Part shown: in pieces, positions 35,841 through 44,011 of the stretch
Numbering within the stretch: position 1 is the stretch's first letter
Layout: each line of letters begins with the position of its first letter
Program-made: the position numbers and the translations under genes
Assembly (NCBI RefSeq): GCF_000956595.1
Contig: NZ_JYOO01000028.1
Span: forward strand, 1-64,000
Direction: 5' to 3'
Length of the DNA stretch: 64,000 nucleotides
Origin: Priestia aryabhattai B8W22
GTDB taxonomy: Bacteria > Bacillota > Bacilli > Bacillales > Bacillaceae_H
Notes under the pieces: model-generated
Databases searched by the model: none
Told to the model about the DNA's origin: nothing
What the model saw: the letters and a program-made list of their open reading frames with translations, nothing else

Positions 35841-36428
35841 TTATCTCTGTGTTCTTTCATAATAAAATCTTTTACTGCGATGACTTTCCCATTCCCTTCG
35901 CAGCATTCCCATTTTGATGCTGTCAAAACGTTCACTGTTTACGATACGTGCTTCTCTGATTCTCGCCTCTTCTTTCATGCCTATTTTTGCAGCTGTTTTT
36001 ATCATTCTGATGTTTCCTGACCACGTGGACATACCGAGTCTATGTAAATGTGTAGACTCAAATAAAAAATCAATCCACATGCGGTAAGCTTCCGTTCCGT
36101 ATCCTCCGCTCCAATAATTTGAGTCGTAAATGACAATTCCAGTTTCCAGCCAGTTTGTTTGCTTGTCCAACCAGTAACAGCTTACGGTTCCCACCGCTTT
36201 TTTATCAATGATGACCGCAAGGAGTCGAGGAACGCCTGGAAAAAGCTCATGCTCTTTGTCCAGTAAATTCATATATTCTTTTTTCGTAAGCTTTTCTTCT
36301 GTTATATAAGGAGCGTTCCACTTTTTTGCTTCTTGTTTTTTTTCTTCGTATTTCCAATAATAAAGTTCATTAATATCTTCCTCTGTCGCTTCTCTTAGCA
36401 ACACTTTTTCTCCTATTAGTTTCACCAT
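35841..36428 (-). CDS. GNAT acetyltransferase, RimJ/RimL type
   Basis: A 195-residue acetyltransferase: LIGEKVLLREATEEDINELYYWKYEE opens the domain and VIYDSNYWSGGYGTEAYRMWIDFLF (about 115-140) is the acetyl-CoA loop region, with the usual Q/RxxGxG replaced by SGGYGT as in many RimJ-like members. HLHRLGMSTWSGNIRMIKTAAKIGMKEEARIREA follows. The substrate (ribosomal protein N-terminus or small molecule) is unknown. Start ATG 36428 behind AAGGAG. Confidence 0.85.
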   Translation of the reverse strand: MVKLIGEKVLLREATEEDINELYYWKYEEKKQEAKKWNAPYITEEKLTKKEYMNLLDKEHELFPGVPRLLAVIIDKKAVGTVSCYWLDKQTNWLETGIVIYDSNYWSGGYGTEAYRMWIDFLFESTHLHRLGMSTWSGNIRMIKTAAKIGMKEEARIREARIVNSERFDSIKMGMLRREWESHRSKRFYYERTQR

Positions 36429-36553
36429 CAAAGATCTCACTCCTTGATTTATTAAATTCTAGGAAATTAAAACGAATATGAATACACAGGTGTACAAGCA
36501 TACCTTTAAATAACGAATAAAATATAACAACTATGACGAAAGGAGTGAATCCT

Positions 36554-36850
36554 ATAAAAAAATATTATTGCTACTACAATTCAGCAGATGACAAATATTA
36601 TGTAGAAAGCGATTATTCCTTTAAAAAGCGTCCCCACAAGAAAAAAACATGCTGTGTAACTATTAATTATTATACAAATATTGCATATGAAGGCGGACAA
36701 ATTGCTATAAACGGCGGGCAAAATGCATCTCAAGGTGGACAAATTGCCAAAAATGGCGGGCAAAATGCGAATCAAGAAGGACAAATCGCAGGAAAGTGCG
36801 GGCGAAATAAGCTAATTGAATTTAATTTTACTAATGATAATGAAGAGTAA
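36554..36850 (+). CDS. GGQ-repeat protein, possibly starting at ATA
   Basis: Tyr/Lys-rich N-terminus (KKYYCYYNSADDKYYVE) followed by tandem 7-residue units: EGGQIAI-NGGQNAS-QGGQIAK-NGGQNAN-QEGQIAG-KCGRNK. AAAGGAG (36541 region) is 8 nt before an ATA codon at 36554 that would give MKKYYCYYN; the ATG at 36533 lies upstream of that ribosome site and has none itself. A spore or surface role is suggested only by the repeat and Cys/Tyr content. Function unknown. Terminator follows. Confidence 0.6.
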   Translation: MKKYYCYYNSADDKYYVESDYSFKKRPHKKKTCCVTINYYTNIAYEGGQIAINGGQNASQGGQIAKNGGQNANQEGQIAGKCGRNKLIEFNFTNDNEE

Positions 36851-36866
36851 TTCATCCTGTACTACG

Positions 36867-36908
36867 TGTAAAACACCGAGAAGAATATATATGCTCCCGG
36901 TGTTTTTT
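36867..36908. terminator. Bidirectional terminator
   Basis: AAAACACCG/CGGTGTTTTTT arms with an inner GAGAAG...CTC pairing, between converging genes. Confidence 0.75.
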
Positions 36909-36917
36909 GTTTTTCTT

Positions 36918-37307
36918 TTATTTCATAGTCGCGTTTTCCATAACTGCAAAATAGTTACATTCACTGTCTGAAAAGTTAAAGACTCGCCCTGAAGGCATAG
37001 ATACGATTTCTCCCACCGTTACGCCTTTAGCTGTTAAATCACTATATAATTCATCCACATTTTCTGTAAAAAACAGCAGTGAAGGAGTCCCGACATTTAA
37101 TTCTGGCTGCATTTTTGCTATTAGCTGTTTGTTATGAAGGATAATGGTTGTTTCGGCACCAGCTACAGGTGCTAGCTCGATCCACTTCATGCCTTGTTCA
37201 TTCTTTTGTTCGGACATAACCTGAAATCCCATTTTTTCTGTCCAAAACTTTACCGCTTGATCTTGATCGTTTACATATACCATAATTTGACCGACTTTTT
37301 TAATCAT
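36918..37307 (-). CDS. VOC-family (glyoxalase/bleomycin resistance-like) protein
   Basis: A 129-residue vicinal-oxygen-chelate fold: VGQIMVYVNDQDQAVKFWTEKMGFQVMSEQ, WIELAPVAGAETTIILHN, and VGEIVSMPSGRVFNFSDSECNYFAVME. Possible metal ligands of glyoxalase type are only partly present. ATG at 37307 follows AAGGAGTGA. Function unknown; single gene. Confidence 0.85.
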   Translation of the reverse strand: MIKKVGQIMVYVNDQDQAVKFWTEKMGFQVMSEQKNEQGMKWIELAPVAGAETTIILHNKQLIAKMQPELNVGTPSLLFFTENVDELYSDLTAKGVTVGEIVSMPSGRVFNFSDSECNYFAVMENATMK

Positions 37308-37430
37308 TGCTTTCACTCCTTTTTCTCATCATTTCATCACCTTTTTATTATTTCTTCATGGCTTTTTCATTTCCTGTGTCTTATTTTCTTCTTTCCTAAA
37401 TAGCATTGTCTTATGAGCTGAACTGCTTTA

Positions 37431-37561
37431 GACACCGCCGTTGATTTCCGTGCAAGACTTCGCTTTCCGCGGGCGGCCGCTGAGCCTCCTCGTCGCTTAC
37501 ACTCCTGTGGGGTCTTTTTCCCGCAGGAGTCTTCGTCTTTCCCTCCAATCAACTGCTAGAA
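37431..37561. repeat. Dispersed GC-rich repeat, copy 2 (inverse to copy 1)
   Basis: Reverse complement of 18587-18729 with few substitutions and one roughly 13-bp deletion (GCGGAACAGGTGA missing between the GGGAAAA and GACCCC blocks). The shared ends are GACACCGCC...CTGCTAGAA. It sits between converging or tandem minus-strand genes and carries no credible gene. Confidence 0.85.
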
Positions 37562-37596
37562 GGAACAAAACAGATAAAACGATAGGCACTATCACA

Positions 37597-37646
37597 AAAA
37601 AAAACGAACCGCTCATCAAACATGTTGATGAATGGTTCGTTTTTCA
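37597..37646 (-). terminator. Terminator of the hrtBA transcript
   Basis: AAAAACGAACC/GGTTCGTTTTT arms enclosing CATCAA/TTGATG, 35 bp downstream of hrtA. Confidence 0.85.
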
Positions 37647-37680
37647 CTTCGTCTAACATACTTTTGTCCCAGCCTCTTTT

Positions 37681-38376
37681 TTAAACTTGCATGCTAGTTG
37701 ATTCCACTAATTTCCCATCTTCCATCCACACAACGCGGTCGCATAAATCCAGCATTCTTTGGTCATGCGTAACCATTACAGCTGATTTGCCTCTCAGCTT
37801 TACTTCATCTGCGAGCATTTGCACGACTGCTCTTCCTCGCTCTGAATCCAGGCTTGCCGTCGGCTCGTCTGCGAAGATAATTTCAGGGTTATTCATCCAC
37901 GCTCTTGCAATCGCTACCCGCTGGCGTTCTCCGCCCGATAGATTTTCAGGATAGTGATGCTTGCGATGAGCAAGCCCTAGCTTTTCAAGCAAATCATCCG
38001 CTCTCTTTTTGGCTTCTTTGTCTCGATTTCCTTCTAGTTCCGTGACAAGAAGCAGCTGATCGCGAACCGTTAAATACGGAATTAAATTAGCTGATTGAAA
38101 GATAAAGCCGATTTTTTTCAGACGGATGCTGTTCATTTGCGCTGAAGACATGTTATTAATCTCGTCTCCATCAATCATCACGCGTCCGCTAGACGGTGAA
38201 AGCAGTGCGCCTGCAATGGATAAAAAGGTACTTTTCCCAGAACCAGAAGGACCGACAATCGCCACAAGCTCTCCTGCTTTTACACGCAGCGATAGGTCAT
38301 CTAACACGACTACAGCGTTTTCTCCTTCTCCAAACGACTTGCTAACACTCTCTAAAACTAATTTTTCTTCACTCAT
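37681..38376 (-). CDS. hrtA: Haem exporter ATPase HrtA
   Basis: A 231-residue MacB-type ABC ATPase: Walker A GPSGSGKST (about 41-49), Q-loop FIFQSANL, signature LSGGERQRVAIARAW and Walker B IIFADEPTASLD. With HrtB it exports excess haem or haem-damaged material. It overlaps the permease stop by 1 bp. Assignment as HrtA rests mainly on the linked HssRS genes and the FtsX-like permease. Confidence 0.87.
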   Translation of the reverse strand: MSEEKLVLESVSKSFGEGENAVVVLDDLSLRVKAGELVAIVGPSGSGKSTFLSIAGALLSPSSGRVMIDGDEINNMSSAQMNSIRLKKIGFIFQSANLIPYLTVRDQLLLVTELEGNRDKEAKKRADDLLEKLGLAHRKHHYPENLSGGERQRVAIARAWMNNPEIIFADEPTASLDSERGRAVVQMLADEVKLRGKSAVMVTHDQRMLDLCDRVVWMEDGKLVESTSMQV

Positions 38377-39461
38377 TAAACAGCCCTCCCAATCGCTTCA
38401 ACCGCATCTACTTTTGCTACGCGATACAGCGATAATAATGAACTCAGTACAGAAACAGCTACAAACAGCGCCGAACATCCTGCGATCAGGGACACGTCCA
38501 AGTGAAACGGCATCGAATCCGGTAAAATAGCAGCTACTCCGTACGTCAGTCCAATACTAATAGCAAGACTGCATAATGTTAACACAACCACTTGAGATAA
38601 AATCGTTCGCGCTAAATAGCTTGTTTTTGCTCCTATCGCTTTTAACACGCCAAACTGATTCATTTTTTGAAGCGTCATTACGTAGAAGAAAACGGCTAAG
38701 ACAAAAGCTCCAATGATAAACAGAAACGCGACCATCATTAAAAGTGAGCCTTGTTCTTCTTGATAGCCAGGAATTCCTTTTAACGCTTCGTCTTTACTAA
38801 TCACGTTAATGTTAGACTCCTTTTTTTGAAGAGCATGTGCTTTTTTATCGTTCATGTTTAATACCACTGCGTTAAAGGCACCTGTGCTTTCAATTGTCTT
38901 CCACTCTGTAAGATTAATATGAATAACAGGCGCGTGACTAAACGACTGATTTTTTGTAAAACCAACAATCCTAAAGCTTTTTCCTGAAGCCGTGTCTTTT
39001 ATCGTATCACCGAGCTTTACTCCTTCTTCTTTTAGCGAAGAGTCCGCTACGGCTTCATGCTTCCCGTCCTCCGTAATCATCTTCCCTTCTGTTACATTCG
39101 GAGCTAAAAAGCCGCTCGTGCTTACAGCAAAAAATGAGGCGTCTATTTTTTTCTCTTTTCCTTCATTTATAACGGCTGTCATCATTACACCAAGCGGCTC
39201 AGCTTTTTTCTTTCCGCTTAGTTGTTGAATATCTTCTGTTTTGTTTGCTGATAAAACAGAGCGCGTCAGGCGCTGATCCGCTTCTTTTTGAAGCACAACG
39301 TACTTTCCTTTCATTTCTTGAACAGCTGAAGCATTGTCAGAAGAGAGCCCCTTTGCTAAGCCCGATACAAAAAGTACAAGCCATACAATTAACACCATAA
39401 TCACGCCAATGAGTAAGTAGCGCAGCTTCGCATGTTTTAATTCACGTAAAGCCAAAAACAT
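38376..39461 (-). CDS. hrtB: Haem exporter permease HrtB
   Basis: A 361-residue FtsX/MacB-like permease: one N-terminal span (LRYLLIGVIMVLIVWLVLFVSG), a large outer domain (about 45-230) and three C-terminal spans (FLFIIGAFVLAVFFYVMTL, VVVLTLCSLAISIGLTYGVAA, SLIAGCSALFVAVSVLSSLLSLYR). This is the HrtB architecture. AAAAGGAGATG precedes the ATG. The HssR-like direct repeat is 47-66 bp upstream. Confidence 0.88.
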   Translation of the reverse strand: MFLALRELKHAKLRYLLIGVIMVLIVWLVLFVSGLAKGLSSDNASAVQEMKGKYVVLQKEADQRLTRSVLSANKTEDIQQLSGKKKAEPLGVMMTAVINEGKEKKIDASFFAVSTSGFLAPNVTEGKMITEDGKHEAVADSSLKEEGVKLGDTIKDTASGKSFRIVGFTKNQSFSHAPVIHINLTEWKTIESTGAFNAVVLNMNDKKAHALQKKESNINVISKDEALKGIPGYQEEQGSLLMMVAFLFIIGAFVLAVFFYVMTLQKMNQFGVLKAIGAKTSYLARTILSQVVVLTLCSLAISIGLTYGVAAILPDSMPFHLDVSLIAGCSALFVAVSVLSSLLSLYRVAKVDAVEAIGRAV

Positions 39462-39507
39462 GTTTCTTTCATCTCCTTTTTTAATTCTATTTAAAGTATA
39501 AAAATAG

Positions 39508-39527
39508 AAAATGAATGGAAGATGAAC
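39508..39527 (-). promoter_or_regulatory. Candidate HssR-binding direct repeat
   Basis: Minus strand GTTCATCTT-CC-ATTCATTTT: two 9-bp direct repeats separated by 2 bp, the spacing and near sequence of the S. aureus HssR box (GTTCATATT repeats). TATACT, a possible -10, lies downstream, before hrtB. Confidence 0.75.
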
Positions 39528-39533
39528 GGCTCA

Positions 39534-40916
39534 TTACATTTTCGGAAGATAGACGTGAAAAATGCTGCCTTTTCCTTTTTCGCTTTCAACGTGAATGGAA
39601 CCTCCGTGCATCTCGACAATTTGCTTTACAATCGCTAAACCAAGACCGCTGCTTCCTTCCGTCCGGCTTCTTGCTTGATCTTCTTTATAAAAACGATTAA
39701 AAATATGCGGGAGGCTTTCTTTTGACATGCCGATTCCCGTATCTTGAAATTCAACGTGGCAATGCGTGTCTTCCATGCCAACGCGAAGAGACAGCGTTCC
39801 TCCTTCTCCCGTGAACTTTACGCTGTTTGTAATTAAGTTTGTCCACACTTGATGAAGCAGTTTTTGATCGCCTGAAATCATCGTTGAAGGCAGGTCCATT
39901 TCAATGGCCAGCTCTTTTTCACGCCAGCTCCACTCCGTCATAAACAGCACTTGCTTGATTTGAGCTGCAACGTCAAACGTGCTTTTGTCAATATGCTCAC
40001 TTTCTTTATCAAGTGAAGCAAGCGTAAGCAGCTGTTTGCTGAGCGACGACATGCGCCGGCTTTCTTCTTCAATAATAGACAGATACTCATTTCTTTGTTC
40101 ATCAGAAAGATCAGCAGAACGGAGCGTTTTCGAAAACCCTTGAATGGACGCCAGCGGAGACTGAATTTCATGTGACACGTTCGATACAAATTCTTGGCGC
40201 ATCTCTTCAAGCTGCTCTAAACTTTTAGCCATTTCAGAAAAATGTGAAGCAAGCGCGCCGATTTCGTCTCGGCGCTTTACGTACAGCTCGACGTTGTATT
40301 TTCCTTTTGCCACTTGCTTTGTCGCTTCCGTTAGCTTGACGATTGGTTTTACTAAATAACGCGTGCTAATAAGTACAAATAAAATACTTAATACAATCAT
40401 CAGCAGTAGAATAACTGAGAAAAAAATGCGCATTTCCCCGAACTGCAGCTGAATATCTGGGCGAATAAACAGCGCTTGCTGCTTATTACTTTCTCCTTTT
40501 AACGGCACGCCGATGGTATTGGCTAACACATTATCAAAAAACCCCGTCACAAACACCTGTGAAGGAAAGTTTGCAATTCCGTGATACATTTTGCCATCTA
40601 ACACTTGTTTGACAGCACTCTTTTCTAAGCGCTGGTTTCTAAACTCCCGTCCGTAAAACGTCTTATGTCCGGTGCTATCCACTACATATATTTGATAGCC
40701 CAATTTACTAATATGCTGTAAATAAGCTTGTTGATCCACGCCTCTATTGCTTTCGTAAAAGCTCGCAATGTCTTTTGCCATACGGGTAAGCTTTTGGTCG
40801 TTATACGGTTTTAAGCTGTACTGATAATAAACGTTTGCTAGAATAAACGCGAGGAGACTGCTAAATACCATTACAGCAATGGTCGTCAGCACAATCCGCA
40901 AATAGAGCGTCTTCAT
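39534..40916 (-). CDS. hssS: Haem-responsive sensor histidine kinase HssS
   Basis: A 460-residue kinase: two spans (about 8-30 and 163-187) enclosing an outer domain with VVDSTGHKTFYGREFR and YHGIANFPSQVFVTGFFDN, both close to S. aureus HssS. Then HAMP, HisKA with His249 (FVSNVSHEIQSPLASI) and HATPase (TNLITNSVKFTGEGG, GTGIGMS-like DTGIGMSKESL, SSGLGLAIVKQIVEMHGG). It signals to HssR on haem stress. It overlaps the hssR stop by 4 bp. Confidence 0.92.
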   Translation of the reverse strand: MKTLYLRIVLTTIAVMVFSSLLAFILANVYYQYSLKPYNDQKLTRMAKDIASFYESNRGVDQQAYLQHISKLGYQIYVVDSTGHKTFYGREFRNQRLEKSAVKQVLDGKMYHGIANFPSQVFVTGFFDNVLANTIGVPLKGESNKQQALFIRPDIQLQFGEMRIFFSVILLLMIVLSILFVLISTRYLVKPIVKLTEATKQVAKGKYNVELYVKRRDEIGALASHFSEMAKSLEQLEEMRQEFVSNVSHEIQSPLASIQGFSKTLRSADLSDEQRNEYLSIIEEESRRMSSLSKQLLTLASLDKESEHIDKSTFDVAAQIKQVLFMTEWSWREKELAIEMDLPSTMISGDQKLLHQVWTNLITNSVKFTGEGGTLSLRVGMEDTHCHVEFQDTGIGMSKESLPHIFNRFYKEDQARSRTEGSSGLGLAIVKQIVEMHGGSIHVESEKGKGSIFHVYLPKM

Positions 40917-41587
40917 TTTGTCCTCACCTCAAGCTTATAGCCGACTCCTCGAACCGTCGTAATGACAAAATCATCGGTATGTTCAAACCGCTCGCGCAGC
41001 CTTTTTACGTGTACATCGATTGTGCGGTTATCTCCATTAAAATCCGCTCCCCATATGAGATGGATTAATTCTTCTCTTGTGAAAATTCTTCCTGGATAGC
41101 TCGCAAGCTGAGCTAATAATTCAAATTCTTTCATTGGAAGAATGAACAGTCGTCCGTTGCAGTGCACTTCATAGCTTTTTCGGTCGATAGAGGTGCTGTT
41201 CAGCACAATCATTTTTTCATTTACCACTTCGTACCGGCGAAGCAGTGCTTTAATTCGGAAAATCAATTCTTTTGGTTCAAACGGCTTTGTCACATAGTCA
41301 TCCGTTCCTGCTAAAAAGCCTTTTTCTTTGTCTTCGAGCTGATCTTTTGCCGTTAATAAAATAATGGGAAAATCATAATAGCTGCGTATTTCTTCGCACA
41401 CTTGATATCCATCTTTATGAGGCATCATAATATCGACAACCGCTAAATGAATGTGCTGCTTAGCAAGCAGACCCGAAGCTTCTTCCCCGTCTTTTGCTTC
41501 ATGCACCATATAGCCTTCAAGCTGCAAATAGTGACGAACCAGCTGCCGCATATGGGCATCATCATCCGCCAGTAAAATGTGAATCAT
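40913..41587 (-). CDS. hssR: Haem response regulator HssR (OmpR type)
   Basis: A 224-residue OmpR-family regulator: ILLADDDAHMRQLV with phospho-acceptor Asp52 (AVVDIMMPHKDG), LLTAKDQLEDKEKGFLAGTDDYVTKPFEPKEL, then a winged helix (FELLAQLASYPGRIFTREELIHLIWGADFNGDNRTIDVHVKRLRERFE). Length equals S. aureus HssR. Start 41587 behind AAAGGAG. Order hssR-hssS-hrtB-hrtA on one strand differs from the divergent staphylococcal layout. Confidence 0.92.
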   Translation of the reverse strand: MIHILLADDDAHMRQLVRHYLQLEGYMVHEAKDGEEASGLLAKQHIHLAVVDIMMPHKDGYQVCEEIRSYYDFPIILLTAKDQLEDKEKGFLAGTDDYVTKPFEPKELIFRIKALLRRYEVVNEKMIVLNSTSIDRKSYEVHCNGRLFILPMKEFELLAQLASYPGRIFTREELIHLIWGADFNGDNRTIDVHVKRLRERFEHTDDFVITTVRGVGYKLEVRTK

Positions 41588-41618
41588 TTTTTCTGCCACT
41601 CCTTTTATCAAGCATTTA

Positions 41619-41651
41619 AAATGGCGGCCTTTTGGCCGCCATCATTTATTC
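41619..41651. terminator. Hairpin between phzF-like gene and hssR
   Basis: ATGGCGGCC/GGCCGCCAT perfect stem with a TTTT loop. U runs are weak, so it may be a poor terminator for the PhzF-like transcript. Confidence 0.5.
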
Positions 41652-41750
41652 TTTCAGTATCTATCTGTTTACTAGTGTAACCAAACGCCGTGGTCATATT
41701 GCGTTTTTATTAGGATAAGGGCTTATTGTGAACAGTAGATGAACATCTTG

Positions 41751-42632
41751 TTACAAAATCCATTCACCGCGCGCAATCATCTCGACTTTTCCGCCTACTT
41801 TAATGTGAAAAGCCTCTCCATCATAACTAGCTTTTACATACAGTAGTGAAGGTCTTCCTATTTCGTATCCTTGTTCTACACATATGTCAATAGCTTGCTG
41901 ATTAAAATAACCGTATTTAACTAAATATGCTGCCAAACAGCCGTTGGCGCTGCCGGTTGCCGCATCTTCTGGAACGCCGTAGTAATCGGCAAAATCTCGC
42001 ACATTTACGTGATGGTCTTGGTGATAGGTTTCCGGCGAAAAGACCATAATTGCTTTTGCTTCCATGTTTTCTATCAGTTTGAAATATTTTTCTTTGTCTA
42101 CATGTATCTCTTTAGCAGCTTCTAATGATGTTAAAGGGACAAGAATGACCGGCAGACCGGTGGATACTTCTTGAACGGGAAAACGCATATCAATATAAGT
42201 TTCATCAAGGTTTAACACGTCCGCCACCTGCTTTTTATCTAACACTTTCCCAAACGTCGGCTGACCTTGTGTCATCCACAGTACATCTTTTTGTTCATCG
42301 TATGTAACAGGCGTAGGACCTGCTTTATAATGAAGAGTAAGCTCCTCTGTATCTCTTTCTTCTAGTTCTTCTCGGATAACATAAGCGGTACCGAGCGTCG
42401 GATGGCCTGCAAATGGCACTTCTTCATTAGGTGTAAAAATCCGCACGTCATATTCTCCTTTTTGCGGAGAAGCCGACGTAATAAACGTCGTTTCAGAGAA
42501 ATTAATTTCTTTAGCCATTTGCTGCATCTCTTTATCTGAAAGTCTTCCTGCGTCTTTAAAAACAGCGAGCTGATTTCCCGTATATTTTCTCTGTGCAAAT
42601 ACATCAACAATGGAATACTGAATACTTTTCAT
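41751..42632 (-). CDS. PhzF-family isomerase-like protein
   Basis: A 293-residue PhzF fold (two pseudo-repeats): QYSIVDVFAQRKYTGNQLAVF, FSETTFITSASPQKGEYDVRIFTPNEEVPFAGHPTLGTAY (catalytic Glu in the FSET segment) and DFADYYGVPEDAATGSANGCLAAYLVKYGY. PhzF enzymes isomerise phenazine precursors, but bacillary members have no known substrate. It follows the YunG-like gene by 14 bp. Confidence 0.9.
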   Translation of the reverse strand: MKSIQYSIVDVFAQRKYTGNQLAVFKDAGRLSDKEMQQMAKEINFSETTFITSASPQKGEYDVRIFTPNEEVPFAGHPTLGTAYVIREELEERDTEELTLHYKAGPTPVTYDEQKDVLWMTQGQPTFGKVLDKKQVADVLNLDETYIDMRFPVQEVSTGLPVILVPLTSLEAAKEIHVDKEKYFKLIENMEAKAIMVFSPETYHQDHHVNVRDFADYYGVPEDAATGSANGCLAAYLVKYGYFNQQAIDICVEQGYEIGRPSLLYVKASYDGEAFHIKVGGKVEMIARGEWIL

Positions 42633-42646
42633 TTATGTGTTCCTTT

Positions 42647-43024
42647 CTAAAGCAAATTTTCATGTATAAAATAGGTCATTACATTTTTCTTTAAAGCCTC
42701 ATATTGCTCCTCATTCGTATCCATAAACGCTTCTTCCCGACTGGATAAAATGTCTGCGTAATGGAGAGGCTCACGAAATTGTTCTTGTGTAAAATCATAG
42801 CGCTGTTCATCAAGCTGATTATAAAAATGCCAGCCTTCTTTACAAGGAGTTTTTAAAATAGCTCCTCCTTTGATATCTTGAACGACAAGAGCTGTCACTC
42901 CGCACTGTCCTTTGGCAGGATTGTCAGCCGTCCACTTCGTGCTTGAATGAATTGACCACGATTGATGCAGGGCTCTCTTTAAACGATTCACGTTGGGCAG
43001 CTCCTTTTTCTTCAAATCTACCAT
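42647..43024 (-). CDS. YunG-like protein
   Basis: A 125-residue protein recalling B. subtilis YunG: LKRALHQSWSIHSSTKWTADNPAKGQCGVTALVVQDIKGGAILKTPCKEGWHFYNQLDEQRYDFT. The conserved Cys-Gly-Val-Thr and Trp-His-Phe-Tyr-Asn blocks suggest an enzyme active site, but no reaction is known. The start is uncertain: ATG at 43024 has a weak AAGAAG site and ATG at 43051 none. It is in an operon with the PhzF-like gene. Confidence 0.65.
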   Translation of the reverse strand: MVDLKKKELPNVNRLKRALHQSWSIHSSTKWTADNPAKGQCGVTALVVQDIKGGAILKTPCKEGWHFYNQLDEQRYDFTQEQFREPLHYADILSSREEAFMDTNEEQYEALKKNVMTYFIHENLL

Positions 43025-43180
43025 ATTCTTCTTTTTTATGAAAGTTCCCATTAAAAAATCAACAGCGCAAATATTCTTACTTTAAAAATAATTTAAGGAA
43101 GAATAGAAAAATACTAGAAATAATGTATAATAATAGAGTCATTTTAGATGATATATTATAACCAATGAAAGGTGTTTTAA

Positions 43181-43954
43181 ATGGAAGAACAAGCAGTAAA
43201 TGAACTCGTTTCTTTTGAAGAAGAGCATAAAGTAGTTCGAACGAATACGTCTTATTATGATTTAAAATGGGGAAAGACAGCCAATCCAGCTAAAAGCAAC
43301 ACGTGGAACTGGGCAGCCTTTTTTCTGACAAGCGCTTGGTTTGCATACCGAAAAATGTATAAGCACTTTTTTATTTTAACGCTTATTGAGGTAATTTGGT
43401 TTTCCCTTTTGTGCTTTGTAGACATACCAGATTGGTCCGATGCAATTGTATTCGGCGGTGCTTCACTTATTACAGGGCTATGTGCCAACCGCTGGTATTA
43501 TAAGCACGTTAAAAACGTGTTAGCTCGAGCCGAAGCTCAGCCGGAGCAGCGGAAAGAAGCTTATTTGCAAATAAAAGGCGGCACTCACATCGGAATTGCT
43601 ATCGGTTTAAGCATCTTAGCGCTTGTGATTACTTTTGGAGTCGGAGCGGGATTATCATTTTTACCAACAAAAACGAATATTAAAGATGTAGTTCGCTACG
43701 GCGACGAAGCAATTACGCTTGAAACGTACAACGATCATCCAAAATGGACCTATATAAAAAAAGAAGGCCGTCATCACGTTGTACAATTTACCGGCTACGA
43801 TTATACAGAAAAAGAGCATGTGCGCATTGTGTTTAACGTTTATTTGGATAAACAAATTTACGAGTGGGACAAAATTTACATCGACGGCAAAAAGTTAAAT
43901 AAAAAAGATGCGGAAGACTATGAATACTGGATTGAAGACAGTTCAGCATATTAA
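43181..43954 (+). CDS. DUF2628 family membrane protein
   Basis: 257 residues. The N-terminal half contains DUF2628: NTWNWAAFFLTSAWFAYRKMYKHFFILTLIEVIWFSLL, then SLITGLCANRWYYKHVKNVLARA and a further span (IGIAIGLSILALVITFGVGAGLSF). The C-terminal 80 residues form a soluble outer domain without recognised family. AAAGGTG precedes the ATG. Single gene with terminator; function unknown. Confidence 0.78.
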   Translation: MEEQAVNELVSFEEEHKVVRTNTSYYDLKWGKTANPAKSNTWNWAAFFLTSAWFAYRKMYKHFFILTLIEVIWFSLLCFVDIPDWSDAIVFGGASLITGLCANRWYYKHVKNVLARAEAQPEQRKEAYLQIKGGTHIGIAIGLSILALVITFGVGAGLSFLPTKTNIKDVVRYGDEAITLETYNDHPKWTYIKKEGRHHVVQFTGYDYTEKEHVRIVFNVYLDKQIYEWDKIYIDGKKLNKKDAEDYEYWIEDSSAY

Positions 43955-43961
43955 AAAAGTC

Positions 43962-44006
43962 AGCAAAAAAGAAAGGATGAGTGCTTGCTCTCCTTTCTTT
44001 TTTGTT
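43962..44006. terminator. Bidirectional terminator
   Basis: AAAAGAAAGGA/TCCTTTCTTTT arms with an inner GAGTGCTTGCTC fold, between converging genes. Confidence 0.85.
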
Positions 44007-44011
44007 TTATC

